DNA of 5,106 nt from Nitrosarchaeum sp. (GCA_004297665.1 SCUP01000130.1:1-5106); one strand, 5' to 3'; positions 1 through 5,106 are shown, counted from the stretch's first letter. Made by a program: numbers and translations. The notes: generated by a model from the sequence alone, not told the origin.

Positions 1-560
1 GATTTTGCTATTCCAGTAACTACAAGTCTCTTGATTTGATCTTGTCCATATCTATCAACAATCTTTACTTTTAGACTATCACCTACTTGAGCGCCTCCAA
101 GATCTCTTGCAACATTTGAACCTAATACAATAGAGTTTCTTGAAAAAACATATTTTCCATCAGATACAGTTTCATGAACAGTAGAAGCTCGAATATCTCG
201 TAATGGATCAACTCCGACAATAGGAATTCTTGTTTCTTCATGTAATGTACCAAATTTTGTCATGTTAATTGATGCCGTCGATGACAACCGCGGAGTAGCC
301 GCTTCTACATATGGAATTCTTTCAAACCAATTAACTAAGGCTTGATCCGATTTATCGATATAATCTTCCTCATCTGTAATTAGAACATCACCGTTTCTAT
401 AATTTGAGATATCTCTAACAATTGCATCAAACAACCCCTGAAAAATTACAAAATTAACATGAATTACCAAAATTCCAATTGTCACAGCTAAAACTGCACC
501 AATGAGACTTCCCTTTTTGTTAAATAGCATTCTTTTTGCTAAACGTAGTCGGTATTCCAC
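1..560 (-). CDS. ABC transporter permease, MacB/FtsX type (N-terminal part, truncated by window edge)
   Basis: My translation of the minus strand gives 186 codons open to the window edge, beginning VEYRLRLAKRML. A short basic cytoplasmic leader (residues 1-16) precedes one long hydrophobic segment at about 17-43, the first transmembrane helix. A soluble, mixed-charge region follows (about 50-186), including an IPYVEAATPRL stretch and a GSNVARDLG..VGD stretch. This layout matches MacB/LolC-type permeases, in which a large extracytoplasmic domain follows helix 1 and three more helices lie near the C terminus; those would be outside the window. Such proteins work with an ATPase partner in export or cell-envelope processes; the substrate cannot be told. 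The GTG at 558-560 is chosen because an in-frame TAG lies 21 bases upstream with no other usual start codon between. ATG at residue 11 is an alternative but would cut the basic leader. It diverges from the Lrp-like regulator. Family call fairly sure, role unknown. Confidence 0.75.
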   Translation of the reverse strand, partial: MEYRLRLAKRMLFNKKGSLIGAVLAVTIGILVIHVNFVIFQGLFDAIVRDISNYRNGDVLITDEEDYIDKSDQALVNWFERIPYVEAATPRLSSTASINMTKFGTLHEETRIPIVGVDPLRDIRASTVHETVSDGKYVFSRNSIVLGSNVARDLGGAQVGDSLKVKIVDRYGQDQIKRLVVTGIAK

Positions 561-581
561 AAGAGAATTAGAAATAGTCTA

Positions 582-589
582 ATATTTAA
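582..589 (-). promoter_or_regulatory. Possible TATA box for the permease gene
   Basis: Read on the minus strand this is TTAAATAT, centred about 25 bases before the GTG start at 560. That is the spacing expected for an archaeal promoter giving a leaderless or nearly leaderless transcript. The surroundings are so AT-rich that a match of this quality could be chance. Confidence 0.3.
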
Positions 590-590
590 T

Positions 591-608
591 GTATTTTATG
601 TATAATAC
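591..608. promoter_or_regulatory. Imperfect 18-bp dyad, candidate operator in divergent promoter region
   Basis: The sequence GTATTTTATGTATAATAC matches its own reverse complement at 14 of 18 positions, with perfect 5-bp ends (GTATT/AATAC). A second inverted pair, TAATATT at 580-586 and AATATTA at 610-616, flanks it almost concentrically. It lies between the putative TATA elements of the divergent permease and Lrp-like genes, where a local Lrp-type regulator would be expected to bind. That it is an operator is inference; AT-rich DNA yields weak dyads easily. Confidence 0.35.
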
Positions 609-624
609 TAATATTATAGACAAT

Positions 625-634
625 TTTATATTTT
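625..634 (+). promoter_or_regulatory. TATA-box-like element upstream of the Lrp-like gene
   Basis: TTTATATTTT resembles an archaeal TATA box. Transcription would be expected to start roughly 25 bases after its centre, near 655. That leaves a leader of about 23 nt before the TTG start at 678, enough to hold the Shine-Dalgarno at 668-674. A closely similar TTATATTTT stands before the pantoate kinase gene at 3136-3144. Confidence 0.5.
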
Positions 635-667
635 ATTAGTAACTTACAAACATTATGAAGATAGTTC

Positions 668-674
668 AGGTGAT
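668..674 (+). promoter_or_regulatory. Ribosome binding site deciding the TTG start of the Lrp-like gene
   Basis: AGGTGAT is a 7-base complement of the conserved 3' end of 16S rRNA (AUCACCU). It ends three bases before the TTG at 678-680. No in-frame ATG, GTG or TTG lies between this start and the upstream in-frame stop at 639-641, so the site supports TTG as initiator. Confidence 0.6.
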
Positions 675-677
675 AGA

Positions 678-1580
678 TTGGACAATTTAGATATCAAAAT
701 TATAAGCAGGCTCTTGAATAATTGTAGAGAATCAGATAGACAGATTGGAAAAGAATTAGGGATTTCAGGAGGTGCCATTAGAGCACGAATTAAAAAAATG
801 CAAGATAAGAAGATAATTGAGAAATTTACCATTAAAGTTGAGCCACCAGTTTTGGGATTTGGTGTTTTGTACATAGTAGTTTCAGGTCAAAACATCAAAG
901 AGATTTTAGAGCAAATTAGCTTGGTTGGAGAACCATTTTTTGTTGTACCATGTGTTGGTGGAATTACAGTTTGCAGTATTGTAGTAAAAGAAAATTTGCA
1001 GCAAAAAATCATACTTGCAAATAAATTAATGAAAGATGTTAGAATACTATCTATTTTTGAAGCAGAAAACCCAGGATTTAATTCTAATTTAACTAAAACA
1101 GATTTAGAAATTCTAGAGATATTGATAAAAGAGCCAAGACAAAAAATTGAAAATATATCAAAAGATACAGGATTATCTACAAAAACTGTTACAAGATGTA
1201 TTGATAAACTACAAGAAAATGATGGTATTCAGTTTACAGTAATTTATGATCCAACAAAAATCGAGGATTTTATTCCACATGCCATACTTGCCTGGATTGA
1301 AGGGGATCTTAGAGAAACACTAGAAAAAATGAATAACGAGTTTCATGAGTCATATATGCAGATACCATTTATTGCAAAAAATCAAATTGTATTATTTATG
1401 TATAGTCACGATATATTTGAAATGGATGAATTAACTCAAAGAGTTAGAAATATGGATAATGTAAGATCTGCAGATCTATTTATTCCAAAAAATATATCTT
1501 TTCCATTAAAATGGTTAGAACAAGCTATTAATGATGCCAAGAAATCATCTACGCTTCATCTTTCATATCAAACAAATTAA
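678..1580 (+). CDS. Lrp/AsnC-like transcriptional regulator with two HTH domains
   Basis: This 300-residue protein is about twice the length of a normal Lrp/AsnC regulator. The first AsnC-type winged helix-turn-helix spans about residues 2-50, with a DIKIISRLL helix and GISGGAIRARIKKMQ around the recognition helix. A beta/alpha region at about 52-130 fits a RAM-like effector or dimerisation domain. A second HTH at about 139-186 (DLEILEILI, GLSTKTVTRCIDKLQ) has the same 23-residue spacing from its first Asp to the turn glycine as the first. A second alpha/beta region (about 187-275) and a polar tail follow. The protein is therefore a tandem HTH-sensor-HTH-sensor arrangement, probably a cytoplasmic DNA-binding regulator; ligand and targets are unknown. 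It starts with TTG behind a good Shine-Dalgarno, diverges from an ABC permease and precedes the Nudix gene by 25 bp, so either may be a target. AhbA/AhbB haem proteins share the Lrp fold but nothing here points to haem synthesis. Confidence 0.82.
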   Translation: MDNLDIKIISRLLNNCRESDRQIGKELGISGGAIRARIKKMQDKKIIEKFTIKVEPPVLGFGVLYIVVSGQNIKEILEQISLVGEPFFVVPCVGGITVCSIVVKENLQQKIILANKLMKDVRILSIFEAENPGFNSNLTKTDLEILEILIKEPRQKIENISKDTGLSTKTVTRCIDKLQENDGIQFTVIYDPTKIEDFIPHAILAWIEGDLRETLEKMNNEFHESYMQIPFIAKNQIVLFMYSHDIFEMDELTQRVRNMDNVRSADLFIPKNISFPLKWLEQAINDAKKSSTLHLSYQTN

Positions 1581-1605
1581 ATAATAATAAAATTGAGAAT
1601 CAGAT

Positions 1606-2121
1606 ATGAAAAAGAAAAAGATCTATGAAGGTAAAATTTTGGGTCTGAGTGTTTATGATTTAGTAATTGAGGGTAGAAAAGTAAAACGCGAGATGATAGA
1701 GCATAGAGGAGCAGCTGCAATGTTAGCACTTGATGAAAATAACAAAGTAATTCTTGTAAAACAACATAGATTTCCTCATGGATATGTAATTGAGATTCCT
1801 GCAGGGACGCTAGAAAAAAGAGAAGACTCAAAGAAATGTGCATTTAGAGAATTAGAAGAAGAAACTGGGTATAGAGCTAAAAAAATGACACCGTTAATAA
1901 CCTACTATCCATCTATAGGCTACAACACTGAGGCTATTCACTGCTTTGTAGCTTCAGGACTAAAGAAAATTGCAGATTTGAAGCTAGATGAAGATGAAAT
2001 ATTATCTGTTGTAAAGATAGACCTTAAAAAATTGATTTTAATGATAAAAAATGGAAAAATACAGGATTCAAAAACGATTTGTGCAGTATTGACATATGCT
2101 GCAAAAAAGAAATTGTACTAA
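1606..2121 (+). CDS. Nudix hydrolase, ADP-ribose pyrophosphatase-like (NudF type)
   Basis: This 171-residue protein carries a complete Nudix box, G-x5-E-x7-R-E-L-x-E-E-x-G-Y, from G67 to Y89 (E73, R81, E82, E85, G88). The E84-E86 region supplies the Mg2+-binding glutamates. Before it lie the strand VILVKQHRFPHGYVIEIPAG (45-67 region) and the EIPAG motif typical of ADP-ribose pyrophosphatases. The family hydrolyses ADP-ribose, or related nucleotide sugars, to AMP and a sugar phosphate in the cytoplasm, usually as a housecleaning step. The length suits the family (about 170-210 residues). The downstream YYPSIGYNTE has isoleucine where NudF-type ADPRases commonly have proline (SPG), so the exact substrate is uncertain. 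ATG at 1606 lacks a Shine-Dalgarno; the message may continue from the Lrp-like gene 25 bp upstream, or start leaderless from a TTAAATAA stretch at 1577-1584. The gene ends directly against the convergent PhoU-like gene. Confidence 0.88.
   Translation: MKKKKIYEGKILGLSVYDLVIEGRKVKREMIEHRGAAAMLALDENNKVILVKQHRFPHGYVIEIPAGTLEKREDSKKCAFRELEEETGYRAKKMTPLITYYPSIGYNTEAIHCFVASGLKKIADLKLDEDEILSVVKIDLKKLILMIKNGKIQDSKTICAVLTYAAKKKLY
2103..2112 (-). terminator. Oligo-T tract, possible terminator of the PhoU-like gene
   Basis: On the minus strand this reads TTTCTTTTTT, beginning 10 bases after the PhoU-like stop codon. Archaeal transcription can terminate at U-rich tracts without a hairpin. The tract lies inside the last codons of the convergent Nudix gene, where it encodes AKKK-like residues, so it may simply be coding sequence. 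Confidence 0.35.
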
Positions 2122-3102
2122 TTATTTATTGTAAATAGGTTGTACAAGATCTGCAACATCAGCCCAAGATTTTGCAATTCGCTCAAACATATAAACAAGA
2201 TCAAGAAGATCAATAGGAATTTGTTTTTTATTTCCTATTGTAGTTCTTAGTTTAGAAAGATTTTCTTGATATTTTTTATGTAACGATATAGCTTCTATGG
2301 CTAAACGTCTATCAGGTTTGGTAAAAGCATCAATAGATTTTTCTGCAAGAACATTAAAATTTTGTACTATATCAAAAATTTTCTTTAGGTGTTCATTAGA
2401 TAAAGAAGAATTATAAATAAAATTAGCAAGTTCTACTATTGTGTCACCTGCATTTTCTAAAAGGTTAGCAGCTACTCTGTAATCTAAAATATCAATATTT
2501 TCTAAATTAAATACATTGGCAAGTTTTTTATCAACAAGTGTACTTCTGATTAAACGTACTAGAAGAAAATATTGTCTGTTAACCTCAACATCTCTTTTTG
2601 ATAATGTTTGTAAATTAGATTTATCGTCTAAAATTAATCCATTTGATACATCGTCATACATTCCAAGTGCAATAGAACTCATTCTTTTTAGAATTTTTTC
2701 TGGATTTAGGGTTGTGGCATCTAAAAGAAATTGCATGTTAATATTTGAAGCATCTTCTTCAATAATCTCCATACCAACTAATCGTCTCATTGAGTTTCGG
2801 ATTTTTTCTCTATCCTCACCTGGTATGATCGATTTTGAAGTGATTTGTATAATGTCATATCCTAAAAGATAAGCTCCAGTTATGTCAGCTACAATATTTT
2901 CGTCTTTAGGTAACGGATATGAAATTACAAGTTCTTTTGTAGGGCGCATTTCTTTGTTTGCAGAAATTGAGATAGTATCTTGCCCAGTTTCTAGCTCAAC
3001 TTGATTACTTTTATCGAGATTATTGGCAATTACCCATTCTTTAGGTAATGAAACTAGGATGCTACTACCAATCCTTTGTAGGCGTCGAATGAATTTAGTC
3101 AA
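2122..3102 (-). CDS. PhoU-like regulator with N-terminal SpoVT/AbrB domain
   Basis: The 326-residue protein opens with a swapped-hairpin AbrB/SpoVT-type domain at about 1-50 (RRLQRIGSSILVSLPKEWV, then a VELETGQDTISI strand pair), a DNA-binding fold. A linker domain follows (about 55-125), then helical PhoU-like repeats at about 135-235 and 240-322. The AbrB-PhoU fusion is a known archaeal form of PhoU; family members are linked to phosphate uptake control, but no pst or pho gene is visible here, so the phosphate role is inferred from family only. The first bundle keeps an ExxxD pair (E216, D220). The last helix has ERIAKSWADVAD (307-318) in place of the canonical ERIGDHAxNIAE, losing likely metal ligands. 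The TTG start at 3102 has an in-frame TAG six bases upstream of the adjacent codons and no alternative; the next Met is residue 52, inside or after the AbrB fold. It diverges from pantoate kinase and abuts the Nudix gene tail to tail. Confidence 0.82.
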   Translation of the reverse strand: MTKFIRRLQRIGSSILVSLPKEWVIANNLDKSNQVELETGQDTISISANKEMRPTKELVISYPLPKDENIVADITGAYLLGYDIIQITSKSIIPGEDREKIRNSMRRLVGMEIIEEDASNINMQFLLDATTLNPEKILKRMSSIALGMYDDVSNGLILDDKSNLQTLSKRDVEVNRQYFLLVRLIRSTLVDKKLANVFNLENIDILDYRVAANLLENAGDTIVELANFIYNSSLSNEHLKKIFDIVQNFNVLAEKSIDAFTKPDRRLAIEAISLHKKYQENLSKLRTTIGNKKQIPIDLLDLVYMFERIAKSWADVADLVQPIYNK

Positions 3103-3135
3103 TTTATACTAATATAATTAATTTAAGCCATATTC

Positions 3136-3144
3136 TTATATTTT
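3136..3144 (+). promoter_or_regulatory. TATA-box-like element upstream of the CoA gene cluster
   Basis: TTATATTTT is centred about 28 bases before the pantoate kinase ATG, so the transcript would be leaderless or have a very short leader. There is no Shine-Dalgarno before that ATG, which agrees. It is probably the promoter of the PoK-PPS-panB operon. The same stretch read on the other strand (TATAAG at 3140-3135) could serve the divergent PhoU-like gene. Confidence 0.5.
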
Positions 3145-3167
3145 GTGTAAAATTTAAACTGAGATTA

Positions 3168-4082
3168 ATGGAGGCAACTGCATTTTGTCCTGCACATATT
3201 ACAGGTTTTTTCAAAGCTTACTTGGAGGAAAACAATCAAAAAAATCCTGAAAAATTAGGTTCAATGGGGGCTGGATTTTCAATTAGAGAGGGAGTCACTA
3301 CACATATCAATATTTTACCTAGAATCAATCAAAATTCTAACTTTAAAATTACTACTATAGGTTACCAATCAGACAAGACAGATATTTCAGAATATGTATT
3401 AAATGAATTTCTGAAGCTTGGAAATTTTGAAAATGTATTTTTTGATATTCAACATGAGATCACCATACCAGTTGGATATGGTTTAGGTTCTAGCAGTGCT
3501 GTTGCATTATCATTATCATATGCATTAGATCATGCACTTAAAACAAGATTAGATCAGACAGCTATTGGTCAGATTGCACATAATGCAGAGATAAATTGTA
3601 AGACAGGGTTAGGTGATGTTTTAGCATCATATCATGGCGGTTTTGAAATAAGAGTTAAACCAGGAGCACCAGGAATAGGTCAAGTAGAAAAAATCAACAC
3701 AAAAGATATTTCTATAATTATGATTTGTTTTTCACCAATTTCAACAAATAAGTTCATCAAAGAACGTCTTTCTCAAATTAATGGTATTGGTGGAAAAATG
3801 GTAAACAGATTATTGGAATCAAAGAATTATGAACATTTTCAGGATATGTCTTTGGAATTTGCAAAATATGTTCAAGTAATGACTTTGAGAATGGAAAAAC
3901 TAATTCAAGAATTGGCTTCAAATGGAATAAAATGTGGTGTTGCACTATTTGGTGAAACTGTATTTACAATGATACCAAAAGAGAAAGAAAAATATGTTCT
4001 ACAAATTTTAGAAAAATATCCTGAAGGAATAATCATTAGATCAGAATTAGATAATCTTGGAGCAAGAGTACTCAGTAATTAA
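3168..4082 (+). CDS. Pantoate kinase (archaeal PoK, GHMP kinase family)
   Basis: This enzyme phosphorylates pantoate with ATP to 4-phosphopantoate, the first of two archaea-specific steps that replace bacterial pantothenate synthetase and pantothenate kinase. The 304 residues match the usual family length of about 300. GHMP motif 1 appears as CPAHITGFF (7-15). The ATP-binding motif 2 is PVGYGLGSSSA (101-111). TGLGDVLASYHGG (146-158) is a characteristic mid-protein stretch. The C-terminal motif 3 equivalent is GVALFGETVFTM (257-268), with a hydrophobic/glycine pattern suited to the substrate pocket. The ATG at 3168 has a TATA-like element about 28 bases upstream and no Shine-Dalgarno, which suits a leaderless first gene. 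Phosphopantothenate synthetase follows after 4 bp and panB after that, which strongly supports the pathway assignment over other GHMP kinases such as homoserine or mevalonate kinase. Confidence 0.92.
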   Translation: MEATAFCPAHITGFFKAYLEENNQKNPEKLGSMGAGFSIREGVTTHINILPRINQNSNFKITTIGYQSDKTDISEYVLNEFLKLGNFENVFFDIQHEITIPVGYGLGSSSAVALSLSYALDHALKTRLDQTAIGQIAHNAEINCKTGLGDVLASYHGGFEIRVKPGAPGIGQVEKINTKDISIIMICFSPISTNKFIKERLSQINGIGGKMVNRLLESKNYEHFQDMSLEFAKYVQVMTLRMEKLIQELASNGIKCGVALFGETVFTMIPKEKEKYVLQILEKYPEGIIIRSELDNLGARVLSN

Positions 4083-4086
4083 TTGA

Positions 4087-4857
4087 ATGTTGATGTCTTT
4101 AATTCCAAAATCGCATCCTAGAGCAAAGTCTCTTTTAATTCGAGAAAAACTTGTTACTGGATTTGATCAGGGATTAGTAGCTAAAGAAGGTCTCTTAGCA
4201 CATGGCAGAGGAGAGGCTTTTGATTATTTACTTGGCGAAAAAACAAGCAAGACTGCAAAACTAGCAATCAGAGCAGCTGCTGCACAAATTCTTTTGGCAG
4301 ATTTACCTGTAATCTCTGTTAATGGAAATATTGCTGCATTATGTCCAAAAGAAATAGTTAGACTTGCCAATACATCAAGGGCAAAAATCGAAGTAAATCT
4401 GTTTTATGCTAATGAAAAACGAAAACAGAATATCATAAAGATCCTCAAAAAGAGCGGTGCAAAGGAGATTTTAGGTACAAATCGTAATTTATCAACTACA
4501 TTACCAGGATTAGATTCAGCAAGAAGAATAGTTGATAAAAATGGGATTTTTGCAGCTGATGTGGTAATTGTTCCATTAGAAGATGGCGATAGAACTATGG
4601 CATTAAGAAGAGCAGAAAAAACGGTTATAACATTTGATCTAAATCCACTTTCAAGAACTTCACAAACTGCCAACATAACAATAGTAGATAACGTTACACG
4701 GGCTATAGATTTGTTAACTATAACATGTAAAAAATTATCAAACAAGAATAAGAAGACACTTGAAAAAATTGTTCATGACTTTAATAACAAAAAAAATCTC
4801 TCAGACAATATTATTGAAATTAGAGATAATCTAACAAGGAGGCTACATATTGCATAA
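4087..4857 (+). CDS. 4-phosphopantoate--beta-alanine ligase (archaeal phosphopantothenate synthetase, PPS)
   Basis: PPS uses ATP to join 4-phosphopantoate and beta-alanine into 4'-phosphopantothenate, releasing AMP and pyrophosphate, in the cytoplasm. The 256 residues match the family. Recognisable blocks in order are IPKSHPR (6-12), LLAHGRGEAFDYLLGE (36-51), PVISVNGNIAAL (74-85), IEVNLFY (101-107), VPLEDGDRTMAL (162-173) and FDLNPLSRTSQTANITIVDN (183-202), the last few carrying the nucleotide and substrate contacts typical of the family. The tail (about 216-256) is lysine-rich and helical. The gene follows pantoate kinase by 4 bp with no promoter between them. Three in-frame starts are close together (ATG 4087, TTG 4090, ATG 4093) just after an in-frame TGA at 4084; no Shine-Dalgarno separates them, so the first residues are uncertain by two. 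Its end contains the ribosome binding site and start codon of panB. Confidence 0.92.
   Translation: MLMSLIPKSHPRAKSLLIREKLVTGFDQGLVAKEGLLAHGRGEAFDYLLGEKTSKTAKLAIRAAAAQILLADLPVISVNGNIAALCPKEIVRLANTSRAKIEVNLFYANEKRKQNIIKILKKSGAKEILGTNRNLSTTLPGLDSARRIVDKNGIFAADVVIVPLEDGDRTMALRRAEKTVITFDLNPLSRTSQTANITIVDNVTRAIDLLTITCKKLSNKNKKTLEKIVHDFNNKKNLSDNIIEIRDNLTRRLHIA
4836..4842 (+). promoter_or_regulatory. Strong Shine-Dalgarno for panB inside the PPS coding end
   Basis: AAGGAGG ends seven bases before the TTG at 4850-4852. It is embedded in the last codons of PPS, where it helps encode the RR pair of the RRLHIA tail. It settles the TTG as panB initiator over the in-frame ATG at 4880, which would remove ten conserved-looking N-terminal residues. 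The arrangement suggests translation of panB is coupled to PPS. Confidence 0.75.
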
Positions 4858-5106
4858 ATCAGTTTATGATATTATTAAAATGAAAAAAGATGGAAAAAAG
4901 ATATCAGCAATTACAAGTTATGATTATACACTTGCATCATTATGTGATAAATCTGGAATAGACATACTACTTGTTGGGGATAGTGCAGGAATGGTAATGC
5001 TTGGTTATGAAAATACCATTCCAGTAACAATGGATCAAATGTGTATGTTTACAGAAGCAGTCAGTAGGGCAAGAAAAAATTCTTTGTTGGTTGCAGATTT
5101 ACCATT
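4850..5106 (+). CDS. panB: 3-methyl-2-oxobutanoate hydroxymethyltransferase (PanB), N-terminal part, truncated by window edge
   Basis: PanB transfers a one-carbon unit from a methylene-pterin cofactor to 2-oxoisovalerate, giving ketopantoate, the precursor of pantoate. Eighty-five residues are visible, about a third of the usual 260-270. They begin LHKSVYDIIKMKKDG, matching the family's N-terminal helix. AITSYDY (20-26) is the first barrel strand. LLVGDSAGMVMLGYENTIPVTMDQM (about 40-64) holds the Mg2+-binding and substrate-contact D44 and S45, equivalent to D45/S46 of E. coli PanB. VADLP (81-85) contains D83, equivalent to E. coli D84. The catalytic region further on is outside the window. 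Start is TTG at 4850 behind AAGGAGG, overlapping the PPS stop by 8 bp. It is the third gene of the CoA operon. Confidence 0.93.
   Translation, partial: MHKSVYDIIKMKKDGKKISAITSYDYTLASLCDKSGIDILLVGDSAGMVMLGYENTIPVTMDQMCMFTEAVSRARKNSLLVADLP

Noticed and set aside
655..690. A frameshift joining the short ATG-led frame to the Lrp-like gene
   Set aside because: The Lrp-like protein already begins at its expected first HTH helix with its own ribosome site, so no missing N terminus needs explaining.
653..874. Minus-strand open frame of 73 codons opposite the start of the Lrp-like gene
   Set aside because: It lies fully antisense to the first HTH domain and its promoter, resembles no family I know, and owes its openness to the AT-rich complementary reading.
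1577..1584. TTAAATAA as a separate promoter for the Nudix gene
   Set aside because: The spacing to the ATG at 1606 suits a leaderless transcript, but the match overlaps the Lrp-like stop codon in very AT-rich sequence and is too weak to list as a feature.
1577..1843. Minus-strand open frame of 88 codons, leucine-rich, opposite the Nudix gene
   Set aside because: It is antisense to the Nudix box region; the hydrophobic look comes from reading lysine and glutamate codons backward.
2221..2235. T-rich stretch as a definite Nudix terminator
   Set aside because: It lies about 100 bases inside the coding region of the convergent gene and equally reflects lysine codons on the other strand, so it is only mentioned as a possibility.
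2516..2872. Plus-strand open frame of 118 codons inside the PhoU-like gene
   Set aside because: It is antisense to a gene with clear domain matches, and has no recognisable motif or ribosome site.
4404..4745. Minus-strand open frame of 113 codons opposite phosphopantothenate synthetase
   Set aside because: It is antisense to conserved PPS motifs and resembles nothing known to me.

Overview
The window looks like a piece of an ammonia-oxidising archaeon chromosome (Thaumarchaeota/Nitrososphaerota, probably Nitrosopumilus-like). The evidence is very AT-rich DNA, tightly packed short genes, TATA-like elements close to start codons, and frequent non-ATG starts: four of seven genes begin with GTG or TTG. 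It also carries the archaea-specific pair pantoate kinase and phosphopantothenate synthetase. The lineage is an inference from gene content and style, because no rRNA or other marker gene is present.

Layout. Positions 1-560 (minus) hold the N-terminal part of a MacB/FtsX-type ABC transporter permease that runs off the left edge. A 117-bp AT-rich divergent intergenic region (561-677) follows, with TATA-like elements and an 18-bp imperfect dyad. Positions 678-1580 (plus) encode a 300-residue Lrp/AsnC-like regulator with two helix-turn-helix units. After 25 bp comes a Nudix hydrolase of the ADP-ribose pyrophosphatase type (1606-2121, plus). It abuts, tail to tail with no intervening base, a PhoU-like protein with an N-terminal SpoVT/AbrB domain (2122-3102, minus). 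A 65-bp divergent promoter region (3103-3167) then leads into the pantothenate/CoA genes on the plus strand.

Those genes are pantoate kinase (3168-4082), phosphopantothenate synthetase (4 bp later, 4087-4857) and the start of panB, ketopantoate hydroxymethyltransferase (from 4850, overlapping by 8 bp and running off the right edge). Together they form an evident operon for archaeal CoA synthesis. PanB makes ketopantoate from 2-oxoisovalerate. A ketopantoate reductase not seen here would make pantoate. PoK phosphorylates pantoate, and PPS joins 4-phosphopantoate to beta-alanine to give 4'-phosphopantothenate. Bacteria use the opposite order (condense, then phosphorylate).

No mobile elements, CRISPR, tRNA or rRNA genes were seen, and no intergenic stretch exceeds 117 bp. 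I see no wholly new system. The points most worth a second look are the tandem-HTH regulator with its dyad and overlapping 11-codon upstream ORF, the Nudix protein lacking the usual ADPRase proline, the degenerate C-terminal PhoU motif, and the strong Shine-Dalgarno with TTG start that couples panB to PPS.
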